The notes beneath the pieces were generated by a model, which searched no databases, was not told the origin of the DNA, and saw only the letters and a program-made list of their open reading frames with translations. This document shows positions 50,972-58,381 of a DNA stretch of 64,000 nt, piece after piece (position 1 is the first letter of the stretch; each line of letters starts with the position of its first letter). The stretch is from contig JABCZG010000003.1 in assembly GCA_013289835.1 (NCBI GenBank), positions 1 to 64,000 of the forward strand, in the 5' to 3' direction. The stretch comes from Acidobacteriota bacterium (GTDB lineage: Bacteria > Acidobacteriota > Terriglobia > Acidiferrales > UBA7541). The position numbers and the translations under genes are program-made.

Positions 50972-52381
50972 ATGACCTCGATCAAATTTGGAACCGATGG
51001 CTGGCGCGGCATCATCGCGGAAGATTTCACCTTCGCGAACGCGCGCACCGTGGCGCAGAGTATCGCGCGTTACGTCGTGCGCTGTGAGGACGCGCGCAAG
51101 GGCGTCATCATCGGCTACGACCATCGCTTCGCGTCGGACGGCATCGCCGCCGCCGTCGCCGAAGTGCTTTCCGCCAGCGGCACTCCCGTTTTCCTGACGG
51201 ATAAACCGTGCCCCACGCCTGCAGTTTCCTTGCTGGTGAAGCAGCGCGCAGCCGCCGGCGGCGTCATGATCACCGCGAGCCACAATCCGTACCAATGGAA
51301 TGGCATCAAGTACAAAGCGAGCTACGGCAGCTCGGCGTTGCCTTCGATTGTCGCGCAAATCGAAAAAGAGCTCGCTGTCGTTCAGAACGAAAATGTGCCA
51401 CCACTCCCGCCGCGGAAAAATCTGATTCAGCCGCTCGAGCCGCGCGCGCCATATCTCGACACGCTGGAACGGCTGGTCGATTGGCGGCGCCTTCGCGACG
51501 CGAAGCTGCGCTTCGTCTCCGACGTCATGCATGGCTCGGCCACGGGCTTGCTTGTCGAACTTTTCCGCCGCAACGGCGTTGCCTGCGATGAAATTCGCGG
51601 CACGCGCGACCCACTGTTTGGCGGCGTGCACCCGGAGCCGATCGAGCCGCACATCGACGCACTGAGCAAAGCCGTGCTCGCGGGAAAATTCGACGCCGGC
51701 TTGTGCGCCGATGGCGATGGAGACCGCATCGGCGCCATCGACCGCGACGGCACATTCATCAATCCCCACCAGATTTTCGCGCTGCTCGTCTGGCACCTCG
51801 CCGGGACTCGCAACCTGCCGGGGGACATCGCCAAAACATTTTCCGTCACCAAACTCATTGACAAACTCGCCGCCAAATTCGGCCGCACACTTCATGAAAC
51901 GCCCATCGGCTTCAAATACATCTGCGAGCTGATGCTCCAACAAAATATTTTGATTGGCGGCGAAGAGAGCGGCGGCATCGGTACCAATCTTTATATCCCC
52001 GAACGCGACGCCACCGTTTCCGCGCTCCTGCTCGCGGAATTGATGGCCTGGCACGGCAAATCCCTTGGCGAACTGCTCGCCATGCTTACTGCCGAATTCG
52101 GCGAATATCATTACGGCCGCGTGGACCTCGACCTGAAGCCCGGCCAAAAAGAAAAAGCCATCGCTCATTTTTCGGATTCGAAACTGGACCGCATTCTTGG
52201 TCTGAAGGTCACGCGCCGCGAAGACATGGACGGCATCAAGCTCTACCTCGATGATGTCGGTTGGGTGATGATCCGCGCTTCCGGCACAGAGAATCTTCTG
52301 CGTGTGTATTGCGAAACGTCGAAACTTGAAACGACTCAGCGCGTTCTCGAAGCTGTAACCAAAATAGTGCAAACTCTCTAG
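50972..52381 (+). CDS. Phosphomannomutase/phosphoglucomutase
   Basis: Alpha-D-phosphohexomutase of 469 residues that converts mannose-6-phosphate to mannose-1-phosphate (or the glucose pair). The four family motifs are in order: FGTDGWRGIIAEDF (about 6-19), active-site phosphoserine in TASHNPYQWNG (about residues 104-114), metal loop DGDGDRIGA (about 246-254), GGEESGGIG sugar loop (about 329-337), and phosphate loop RASGTENLLRVY (near the C-terminus). ATG 50972 starts the first motif. Third enzyme of the GDP-mannose route in this operon; specificity between manB and pgm cannot be settled here. Confidence 0.92.
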   Translation: MTSIKFGTDGWRGIIAEDFTFANARTVAQSIARYVVRCEDARKGVIIGYDHRFASDGIAAAVAEVLSASGTPVFLTDKPCPTPAVSLLVKQRAAAGGVMITASHNPYQWNGIKYKASYGSSALPSIVAQIEKELAVVQNENVPPLPPRKNLIQPLEPRAPYLDTLERLVDWRRLRDAKLRFVSDVMHGSATGLLVELFRRNGVACDEIRGTRDPLFGGVHPEPIEPHIDALSKAVLAGKFDAGLCADGDGDRIGAIDRDGTFINPHQIFALLVWHLAGTRNLPGDIAKTFSVTKLIDKLAAKFGRTLHETPIGFKYICELMLQQNILIGGEESGGIGTNLYIPERDATVSALLLAELMAWHGKSLGELLAMLTAEFGEYHYGRVDLDLKPGQKEKAIAHFSDSKLDRILGLKVTRREDMDGIKLYLDDVGWVMIRASGTENLLRVYCETSKLETTQRVLEAVTKIVQTL

Positions 52382-52389
52382 GAACCGCC

Positions 52390-52749
52390 ATGAACACTGT
52401 CAATCTAAAAGACAAGTTCAGCCGCTTCTCCGATTACGCTCATCCGCGCATCCTCGGCGAAGTGAACGACCGCCATGTCAAAGCCGTAAAACTAAAAGGC
52501 GAATTCATCTGGCACCATCACGATAACGAAGACGAAATGTTCTTCGTCGTCAAAGGCACGTTGCGCATGAAGTTCCGCGACCGTGAAGCCATCATCAACG
52601 AAGGCGAATTCATCGTCGTCCCGCGCGGCGTCGAACATTGCCCTGTCGCCGACGAAGAAGTCCACATCGTCTTGATCGAACCGAAATCTACCCTGAACAC
52701 CGGAAACATCACCAACGAAAGGACCGTCGCCCAGCTCGAGCATATCTAA
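52390..52749 (+). CDS. Small cupin-domain protein
   Basis: A 119-residue single-domain cupin. Metal-binding pattern of motif 1 is visible as WHHHDNEDEMFFVVKG (His, His, Glu), and motif 2 as GEFIVVPRGVEHCPVA (with the His). Such cupins act as isomerases, dioxygenases or sensors; this one is too generic to assign. It lies 8 nt downstream of the phosphomannomutase and likely shares its mRNA. AGGAAC upstream of ATG 52390 supports the start. A sugar-related role with the mannose genes is plausible but unproven. Confidence 0.85.
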   Translation: MNTVNLKDKFSRFSDYAHPRILGEVNDRHVKAVKLKGEFIWHHHDNEDEMFFVVKGTLRMKFRDREAIINEGEFIVVPRGVEHCPVADEEVHIVLIEPKSTLNTGNITNERTVAQLEHI

Positions 52750-52786
52750 GCCTTTCACTCGCTCTTGCGGCCACTCGCCACCAGCC

Positions 52787-53668
52787 ATGGAACATCGCTT
52801 TCACACTCTTGACGTCTGCACCACCACGCGCTTCGAAGGCAACCCCCTCGCCGTCTTCACCGACGGTGACGGCCTCTCCGATGACCAGATGCTCGCCATC
52901 GCCCGCGAAATGAATCTCTCGGAAACCGTCTTCGTGCAGAAACCCACCGACGAAGATGCCCTCGCGCGCCTGCGTATTTTCACCAGCAAGCAAGAGCTCA
53001 AGCTCGCCGGCCATCCAGTCATCGGCACGTGGTTTCTGCTCGCGGAGCTGGGCGTCGTGCCCGCGCAGGAAGGCGGCGTTCACATCTTGCAGGAAACCGG
53101 AGCCGGCATCTTGCCCGTCGAAATCCGTTTCAAAGACGGCCGGCCGCAGCGCGTCACCATGACGCAAAAAGAAGCCATCTTCAAGCCTGCGAAGCTCAAC
53201 ACGAAAAAACTCGCTTCGGCTTTGGGACTTTCGCCAAGGGATCTAGATCCGAATCTCGAAGCCGAAATCGTCTCCACCGGCATCTTCAACCTGATGGTTC
53301 CGCTGCGCAATCGTGCGGCGCTCGGCAAAATCGTCATGAACACCAGCGAACTTCGACGTCTGCAAGGCAAAAACACAACCATGGCCTATTGCTTCGCGCT
53401 CGGCGGCAACGGCAAAGCATTCTCCCGTGGCATGATGCCGTGGGAACTCTACGAAGATGCCGCCACCGGCTCCGCCGCGGGATCGCTCGGCGCGTACCTC
53501 GTGCGCCATGGCAAACTCGCGCCGGGCCACACACTCAGCATCCTTCAAGGCGTCGAGATGGGCCGCCCCAGCCACATCGAAGTGGAAGTAACGCAGAGCG
53601 GAAAAAAACTAATTCCGCGCGTGAGCGGCGCCGCCGTGAGAGTATTCGAAGGCATCATCCGCATCTGA
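52787..53668 (+). CDS. PhzF-like isomerase/epimerase
   Basis: A 293-residue protein of the PhzF/YddE family with a diaminopimelate-epimerase-like fold. Family motifs: TTTRFEGNPLAVF (about residues 12-24), catalytic Glu in NLSETVFV (about residue 45), ELKLAGHPVIGTWF (about 70-83) and DAATGSAAGSLGAYLV (about 222-237). Reaction is not known for most members; phenazine biosynthesis genes are not in the window, so PhzF function itself is unlikely. Last gene of the plus-strand run from manA, ending at a strong bidirectional terminator. Confidence 0.9.
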   Translation: MEHRFHTLDVCTTTRFEGNPLAVFTDGDGLSDDQMLAIAREMNLSETVFVQKPTDEDALARLRIFTSKQELKLAGHPVIGTWFLLAELGVVPAQEGGVHILQETGAGILPVEIRFKDGRPQRVTMTQKEAIFKPAKLNTKKLASALGLSPRDLDPNLEAEIVSTGIFNLMVPLRNRAALGKIVMNTSELRRLQGKNTTMAYCFALGGNGKAFSRGMMPWELYEDAATGSAAGSLGAYLVRHGKLAPGHTLSILQGVEMGRPSHIEVEVTQSGKKLIPRVSGAAVRVFEGIIRI

Positions 53669-53695
53669 CGCAAAGCCGCGCCGGGAAAAAGAAAA

Positions 53696-53730
53696 GGGCC
53701 GCGCGGGAAAACCGCGCGGCCCTTTTCTTT
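53696..53730. terminator. Strong bidirectional intrinsic terminator
   Basis: GGGCCGCGCGG (53696-53706), loop GAAAA, CCGCGCGGCCC (53712-53722) is a perfect 11-bp stem followed by TTTTCTTT on the plus strand and preceded by AAAAAGAAAA (a T-run on the minus strand). It ends both the PhzF gene and the converging heptad-repeat gene. Confidence 0.95.
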
Positions 53731-53744
53731 CCCAAAGCGAAATC

Positions 53745-54473
53745 TTACTTGTGCCCCTTGCGATCCTGCTTCAGATCCTTGCGATCCTTGTGCAGGTCTT
53801 TCTTGTCCTTATTGATGTCCTTCTGATCCTTGTTGCGATCCTTGCGGTCCTGTTTCAGATCCTTCTGATCGCTGTGCAGGTCCTTCACGTCCTGATTCCG
53901 GTCCGTGCGGTCCGCCTTCAAATCCTTCACGTCATTGTTGCGGTCGGTGCGGTCCTTGGAAAGGTCCGTTTTGTCGTGATTGATATCGCGTTGGTCGGCA
54001 TTCCGGTCCGTACGGTCCTGATGCAGATCCTGCCGGTCGGCTTTGGCCTGCGCGCTGTTGTCGCCATACTTGGCGTCATCGTGGGCCAGCTTGGTCTTGT
54101 CCTGATTGATGTCGTGCTGATCCGCGTTGCGGTCGGCGCGGTCTTTCGAGAGGTCGGTCTTGTCGTTGCGAATATCCTTGTTGTCTTGATGGACGTCGCG
54201 CTTGTCGCTGTTGATGTCTTTGTTGTCCTGATGAATGTCCTGCTTGTCGCTCTTGATGTCGCGTTTGTCCTGGTTGATATCGCGCTGATCGGCATTGCGA
54301 TCCGCGCGGTCTTTCGCCAGATCTTTCTTATCGTTTCGAATATCCTTCTTGTCCTGCTTGATGTCCTGCTGCTGCGTGGTGGAATCCGGGCTCTGGGCAT
54401 AGGCACCACCGGCGAGCAAACCGGCAAAAGCTACTGCGAGCACACTTCGACGAACGATTGGTTGGACCGTCAT
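53745..54473 (-). CDS. Exported protein made of about 29 heptad repeats (DxxDI/L type)
   Basis: A 242-residue protein with a signal peptide (about 1-26, AFAGLLAGGAYAQS), then almost only seven-residue units of pattern x-D-[K/R]-x-D-[I/L/R]-x, such as QDKKDIR, NDKKDLA, SDKRDVH and QDRKGHK. About 29 units run from residue 35 to 242, broken once by a DDAKYGDNSAQAK stretch. Classic coiled coils need two hydrophobic positions per heptad; here only one is partly hydrophobic and the rest is Asp/Lys/Arg/Asn/Gln. A rigid charged helix or metal-binding stalk in the periplasm is therefore possible. ATG 54473 has AGGAGAG upstream. Function unknown. Confidence 0.85.
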   Translation of the reverse strand: MTVQPIVRRSVLAVAFAGLLAGGAYAQSPDSTTQQQDIKQDKKDIRNDKKDLAKDRADRNADQRDINQDKRDIKSDKQDIHQDNKDINSDKRDVHQDNKDIRNDKTDLSKDRADRNADQHDINQDKTKLAHDDAKYGDNSAQAKADRQDLHQDRTDRNADQRDINHDKTDLSKDRTDRNNDVKDLKADRTDRNQDVKDLHSDQKDLKQDRKDRNKDQKDINKDKKDLHKDRKDLKQDRKGHK

Positions 54474-54609
54474 GGTTCTCTCTCCTGAAGAAAACGTTCC
54501 GGGGACTGGTTCCCGCTTCTGCGAATTCGAACACAAGGAGTGCAACAAAGTTTCGCATTCGCTGCGAAATATTTTCAGAAGACCTGGACTTGCTTGGAAG
54601 TTTGAATAA

Positions 54610-55017
54610 CTACTTTACTTTCAGGGATTTATGGACGCCATCAAGGACGCCATTGACGAACGCGCCGGACTCTTCCGACGAATATTTCTTCGCCAGGTCC
54701 ACTGCTTCGTTGAGGATCACTTTCGGCGGCGTTTCCGCCGCGCGCAACTCATAAATCGCCAGCCGCAGTATCGCGCGATCGATCGCCGCCATGCGTTCGA
54801 ACCGCCAATTGTCGGCGTGTCCCACGATCAGCGCGTCGAGCACGCCAACATCCTTCGCGGCGCCTTCGAAAAGTTTTTCCGCAAACGCACGCGTGGTGTC
54901 CGCCGCCTTCGCGCTCTTCCAGAACTTCGTTTCCAGTTTCGTGAAATCCTGCTGGCTCATGTCCCATTGAAACAGCATCTGCATGGCGAATTCGCGCGAC
55001 TTTCTGCGGAGGGACAC
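54610..55017 (-). CDS. nusB: Transcription antitermination protein NusB
   Basis: All-helical antitermination factor for rRNA transcription. From GTG 55017 the protein has 135 residues with SLRRKSREFAMQMLFQWDMS (N-terminal boxA-RNA/NusE surface) and IDRAILRLAIYELRAAETPP, then VILNEAVDLAKKYSSEESGA and FVNGVLDGV, all typical of NusB. Its GTG follows the ribH stop by 1 nt (TAAcGTG). Start further upstream at 55134 would run into ribH. ribH-nusB is a common bacterial pair. Confidence 0.94.
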   Translation of the reverse strand: MSLRRKSREFAMQMLFQWDMSQQDFTKLETKFWKSAKAADTTRAFAEKLFEGAAKDVGVLDALIVGHADNWRFERMAAIDRAILRLAIYELRAAETPPKVILNEAVDLAKKYSSEESGAFVNGVLDGVHKSLKVK

Positions 55018-55018
55018 G

Positions 55019-55546
55019 TTATTTGCGCCGCGTCTTTCCCGTGGCAGCAGGCGCTGAATGAGTAGCGCGAATCTTTCGCGACAGATGGCCCATTTCAATC
55101 GCCGCGAGCCCTGCTTCGAATCCTTTGTTGCCACCCTTCAGCCCCGCGCGATCGATGGCTTGCTCCAGCGTGTCGCAAGTCAGCACGCAGAAAAGCACCG
55201 GAACGCCCGTGTCCATCTGCGCCAGTTGCAAGCCGCGTGAAGTCTCCGAACAAACATAATCGTAGTGCGACGTTTCGCCCCGGATCACGCAACCAATCGC
55301 GATAAGCGCATCATACTTTCCCGACATCGCCAGTTTTTTCGCCGTAAGCGGCAATTCGAACGCCCCGGGAACATGCACCACCGTCACATCCTTACTGCCA
55401 GCTCCCGCGCGCTCCAACGCATTCACCGACGCGGAGAGCAGCCGCTCCGTGATGAAACTGTTAAACCGGCTCACAGCAATTCCAAACCGCAATCCAGCCG
55501 CGGTCAGCCCGCCATCCACTCTCTCCGGTTGAAGTTTTCCCGCCAT
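55019..55546 (-). CDS. ribH: 6,7-dimethyl-8-ribityllumazine synthase
   Basis: Penultimate step of riboflavin synthesis, forming icosahedral or decameric assemblies. The 175-residue protein has GIAVSRFNSFITERLL (about residues 22-37), VHVPGAFELPLTAKKLA (about 57-73), GCVIRGETSHYDYVCSE (about 85-101) with the catalytic His, and GNKGFEAGLAAIEM. A basic 20-residue tail (KIRATHSAPAATGKTRRK) is extra. Coupled to nusB downstream; the enoyl-CoA hydratase lies 53 nt upstream on the same strand. No FMN riboswitch is evident in that gap. Confidence 0.95.
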   Translation of the reverse strand: MAGKLQPERVDGGLTAAGLRFGIAVSRFNSFITERLLSASVNALERAGAGSKDVTVVHVPGAFELPLTAKKLAMSGKYDALIAIGCVIRGETSHYDYVCSETSRGLQLAQMDTGVPVLFCVLTCDTLEQAIDRAGLKGGNKGFEAGLAAIEMGHLSRKIRATHSAPAATGKTRRK

Positions 55547-55599
55547 CGCGATCTACGCCGCTCTCCGTTCCTTTACTTCCTTAACCTCATTTACTTCCT

Positions 55600-56382
55600 C
55601 TACTTCCCTTTAAACTGCGCCGACCTCTTCTCTAAAAACGCTTTCGTCCCCTCGCGCATGTCTTCCGTCGCACAGGCCAGCCCAAACAGCGTCGCCTCCA
55701 GGAAAAGCCCTTCCTCCTGCGGCATTTCGAAGCCGCGCTCAATCGCTTCCATGGTGTACTTCACCGCGATCGGCGCATTGGCAATGATTTTCTTCGCCAG
55801 CGCTTCTGCCGCCGGAATCAACTCTGCCGGTTCATAAACGTGATTCACCAGCCCGATGCGCAGCGCTTCTTCCGCTGTAATCATTTCGCCCGTAAGACAA
55901 AGCTCGTGCGCCATTCCCTTCCCGCACAATCGCGCCATGCGCTGCGATCCGCCATAGCCCGGCAGGATTCCCAGCTTCACTTCCGGCTGCCCGAGCTTCG
56001 CCGTTTTGCTCGCGATTCGAATCGTGCAGCACAGCGCCAGCTCGCAACCGCCTCCCAGCGCAAATCCATTAATCGCGCAAATCGACGGCTTCCCCATCGT
56101 CTCCAACAAATGAAACACGCTCTGCCCAAAAAACGAAAACTCTTTTCCATTCACAGGCGTCTGCTGCGCCAACTCGCTGATATCCGCCCCAGCCACAAAC
56201 GACTTCTCGCCTGCGCCCGTGAGAATCAGCACACGAATGCCCTCATCGCCCCGCGCATCCACCAATGCGTGATGCAGCTCCTCGACAGTCTTCCGGTTCA
56301 GCGCATTCAACACCTTAGGCCGGTTGAACGTGATGTACGCAATCCCATCCTTCTTCTCGTAAAGGATATTCTCGTAAGCCAT
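55600..56382 (-). CDS. Enoyl-CoA hydratase/crotonase
   Basis: Crotonase-fold enzyme of 260 residues that hydrates trans-2-enoyl-CoA. Oxyanion-hole motif FVAGADI (about residues 62-68) and FALGGGCELALCCTIRIAS, then the catalytic Glu region PGYGGSQRMARLCGKGMA and LTGEMITAEEALRIGLVNHV. C-terminus LEKRSAQFKGK is typical of bacterial crotonase (short-chain). It follows hydroxyacyl-CoA dehydrogenase by 84 nt and precedes ribH by 53 nt. With the thiolase upstream it makes a short-chain beta-oxidation or butyryl-CoA set. Confidence 0.92.
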   Translation of the reverse strand: MAYENILYEKKDGIAYITFNRPKVLNALNRKTVEELHHALVDARGDEGIRVLILTGAGEKSFVAGADISELAQQTPVNGKEFSFFGQSVFHLLETMGKPSICAINGFALGGGCELALCCTIRIASKTAKLGQPEVKLGILPGYGGSQRMARLCGKGMAHELCLTGEMITAEEALRIGLVNHVYEPAELIPAAEALAKKIIANAPIAVKYTMEAIERGFEMPQEEGLFLEATLFGLACATEDMREGTKAFLEKRSAQFKGK

Positions 56383-56466
56383 CTCTTCTCTTTCCTTCTC
56401 CGCTCTGCGTTCCTCTGCGTACTCCGCGTTTCTGCGTTTTCTTTGTCTTTCTTCAGCTGCGCGCCA

Positions 56467-57348
56467 CTAGAATTTCATCACCTTCGGATTCTGCGGATCC
56501 GCGTAATCATAAAATCCCCGTCCCGCCTTCCGCCCATTCCACCCCGCCAGCACCATGCGCTTCAACAACGGCGGCGCCGCGAACCTTCGCTCCTTGAACT
56601 CTTCAAACATAATCTGCGAAATGTAATACGTCGTATCCAGCCCCACAAAATCCAGCAGCGTCAGCGGCCCCATGGGATGCCCGCAACCCAGCTTCATCGA
56701 ATTATCAATGTCCTCGATGGAGCCCACGCCCTCTTCCAGCGCGCGAATGGCGTCCAGCAAATACGGCACCAGCAGACGGTTGACGATAAATCCTGTCGAA
56801 TCGTGCGCGCGCACCGCCGTCTTTCCGAGCTTCACTCCAAACGCCACCATCTCTTCGTATACCGCCGGCTCCGTCGCAATCGTCCGTACCACTTCCACCA
56901 GCTTCATCACGGGCACAGGGTTGAAGAAGTGCAAGCCGACAAACCGCTGCGGCCGCTTGGTCGCCGTGGCGATTTCCGTGATCGTCAGCGACGATGTGTT
57001 GCTCGCAAAAATCGTCGTCGCCGGGCAAATCGCATCCAGCGCCGAGAAAAGCTCCCGCTTCGCCGGCAACTGCTCGATGATCGCTTCCACGATCACGTCG
57101 CAATCCTTCAAGTCTTCGATCTTGGTCGTGCCCTTCAGCCGCCCGCGAATCTCGTTCTTCGCCGCCTCCGTGATCGTGCCCTTTTCCGCCATCCGGTTCA
57201 GGTTCTTGTCAATGCCCTTCAGCCCTTTGTCAAGCAGTTCCGTGCTCACTTCCCGCACCACCGTGCTGAACCCCGAAGCCGCCGCCACCTGCGCGATTCC
57301 CGAGCCCATCAGCCCACACCCCACGACTCCCACTTTTTGAATCGCCAT
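56467..57348 (-). CDS. hbd: 3-hydroxybutyryl-CoA dehydrogenase
   Basis: NAD(P)-dependent oxidoreductase of 293 residues that interconverts 3-hydroxyacyl-CoA and acetoacetyl-CoA. Rossmann motif VGVVGCGLMGSGIAQVAAAS (about residues 6-25), catalytic His/Glu region VGLHFFNPVPVMKLVEVV (about 135-152) and DSTGFIVNRLLVPYLLDA with the hydroxyacyl domain's GCGHPMGPLTLLDFVGLD. The lack of a hydratase domain separates it from FadB. Genes for thiolase and crotonase flank it, but a plus-strand toxin module lies between it and the thiolase. Confidence 0.94.
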   Translation of the reverse strand: MAIQKVGVVGCGLMGSGIAQVAAASGFSTVVREVSTELLDKGLKGIDKNLNRMAEKGTITEAAKNEIRGRLKGTTKIEDLKDCDVIVEAIIEQLPAKRELFSALDAICPATTIFASNTSSLTITEIATATKRPQRFVGLHFFNPVPVMKLVEVVRTIATEPAVYEEMVAFGVKLGKTAVRAHDSTGFIVNRLLVPYLLDAIRALEEGVGSIEDIDNSMKLGCGHPMGPLTLLDFVGLDTTYYISQIMFEEFKERRFAAPPLLKRMVLAGWNGRKAGRGFYDYADPQNPKVMKF

Positions 57349-57450
57349 CCTCGATTTTCCTCGTAGATGCCGCGGTCGAACCCATCGTCGGCCCCGAAAG
57401 TTTACCAGAATCCCTTTTGAAGTGTGGCTCTCCCCCTGCCCGCGTGAAGG

Positions 57451-57501
57451 TTGACAATCATGCCATTAAATGCTAGCTTAGCAATGCATGGCTATGCTAA
57501 G
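57451..57501 (+). promoter_or_regulatory. Promoter and inverted repeat upstream of the PIN toxin module
   Basis: A perfect TTGACA (57451-57456) is followed after 17 nt by TAGCTT with an extended TGC (57471-57479). CTTAGCA (57477-57483) and TGCTAAG (57495-57501) form an inverted repeat with an 11-nt spacer that overlaps the -10 edge and the probable transcription start. This is a natural autoregulation site for the downstream pair. The -10 match is only partial. Confidence 0.55.
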
Positions 57502-57518
57502 AAATGAAAGGAACGGCG

Positions 57519-57923
57519 ATGGCAAGAACGGCAGACAACATTCGCGCCTACGGTCGCGAGAAATACGTGGTGCCGGCTCGCAAACGGCAGCTGGAGAAAT
57601 TTTCAATCCGTGCAGGCGACGTGGTTCGGGATCTCAAGCTGTTGGGACGCGTGCCTGCAGTTTGCAGCGCTCTCAAGAGCCGCGCATTCCTCGAGCAGAA
57701 CGGTCTACGAATCGTGGAGCGCACCGGCCCAAGTTCGGGGCAGAGCACAACCGTAACTTATACCTATGAGTTCGTCGAGGCTCTGGATTCGTCACAGGCT
57801 AGTTCGGACCCATGGACCGAACTGCGCGGTGCGCTGAAAAATGTCTTTGCCGGGTTCGGAGGGGGTGAAGCCTATCTCCGCGGCGAACGAGAGAGTTTTT
57901 ATGCCGACAAGGAAAACTCGTGA
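57519..57923 (+). CDS. Putative antitoxin partner of the PIN-domain protein
   Basis: A 134-residue protein that begins MARTADNIRAYGREKYVVPA and continues with FSIRAGDVVRDLKLLG, then RVPAVCSALKSRAFLEQNGL, RIVERTGPSSGQSTTVTYTYEF and a Glu/Asp-rich tail ending FYADKENS. ATG 57519 is preferred, with AAAGGA at the right distance; a start 15 nt earlier is possible. I do not recognise a ribbon-helix-helix, AbrB or Phd/YefM domain. Its stop overlaps the PIN gene start (GTGA), the arrangement of an antitoxin-toxin pair, and this is the main support. Acid-rich C-terminus could be the toxin-neutralising part. Confidence 0.65.
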   Translation: MARTADNIRAYGREKYVVPARKRQLEKFSIRAGDVVRDLKLLGRVPAVCSALKSRAFLEQNGLRIVERTGPSSGQSTTVTYTYEFVEALDSSQASSDPWTELRGALKNVFAGFGGGEAYLRGERESFYADKENS

Positions 57924-58345
57924 GCCGGATCTACTGGGATTCCATGCTCTTCGTTTATTGGCTTGAAGACAACCCGCAGTTTGCCAAGCGTACCGGAGCG
58001 GTCCACGCAAAGATGAAAGAACGTGGGGACGATCTGATCACCAGCGCTTTCACGTTTGGCGAAGTGCTCGCCGGTGCGTACCGTGCGGGCGCCATACGAG
58101 CAGCGGACGAATCGCGACGGCTTTTACAAAGGGTGATTTCCGAGGTGGTTCCCTTCAACCTCGAAGCCTCGGAGCATTACGCCAGAATCCGGGGAACGCA
58201 GGGAGTTGCCCCTGCAGACGCAATTCACTTGGCTTGCGCGGCCCAGGCAAAAGTAGATCTGTTTCTGACTAATGATAGACGCCTTCTTGGCAAGTTTGTT
58301 CCAGGAATTCAATTCATCGCAACTCTGGAAACCCAGTTGTTTTGA
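57920..58345 (+). CDS. PIN-domain ribonuclease toxin (VapC-like)
   Basis: A 141-residue PIN-domain protein. The acidic active-site residues are visible: Asp7 in YWDSMLFV, Glu48 in FTFGEVLAG, Asp100 in APADAIHLACA, and Asp119 in FLTNDRRL. Such enzymes cleave tRNA or rRNA and are usually neutralised by the gene upstream. It starts with GTG 57920, sharing bases with the stop of that gene. The pair stands on the opposite strand within the beta-oxidation cluster, which suggests a later insertion. Confidence 0.9.
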   Translation: MSRIYWDSMLFVYWLEDNPQFAKRTGAVHAKMKERGDDLITSAFTFGEVLAGAYRAGAIRAADESRRLLQRVISEVVPFNLEASEHYARIRGTQGVAPADAIHLACAAQAKVDLFLTNDRRLLGKFVPGIQFIATLETQLF

Positions 58346-58381
58346 ATCGCGAATTGCGAAGTGCCCTGGGGCGTGCGATTT

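Noticed and set aside
50795..52372. 525-codon minus-strand frame opposite phosphomannomutase
   Set aside because: Shadow of a gene with all four mutase motifs; no independent support.
53745..54473. Heptad-repeat locus considered as a non-coding satellite or CRISPR-like array
   Set aside because: The repeat unit is 21 nt without spacers, keeps one long frame, has a signal peptide and a good ribosome-binding site, so it is coding.
55840..57366. 508-codon plus-strand frame opposite crotonase and hbd
   Set aside because: Arg/His-rich shadow over two clear enzymes; no start context or motif.
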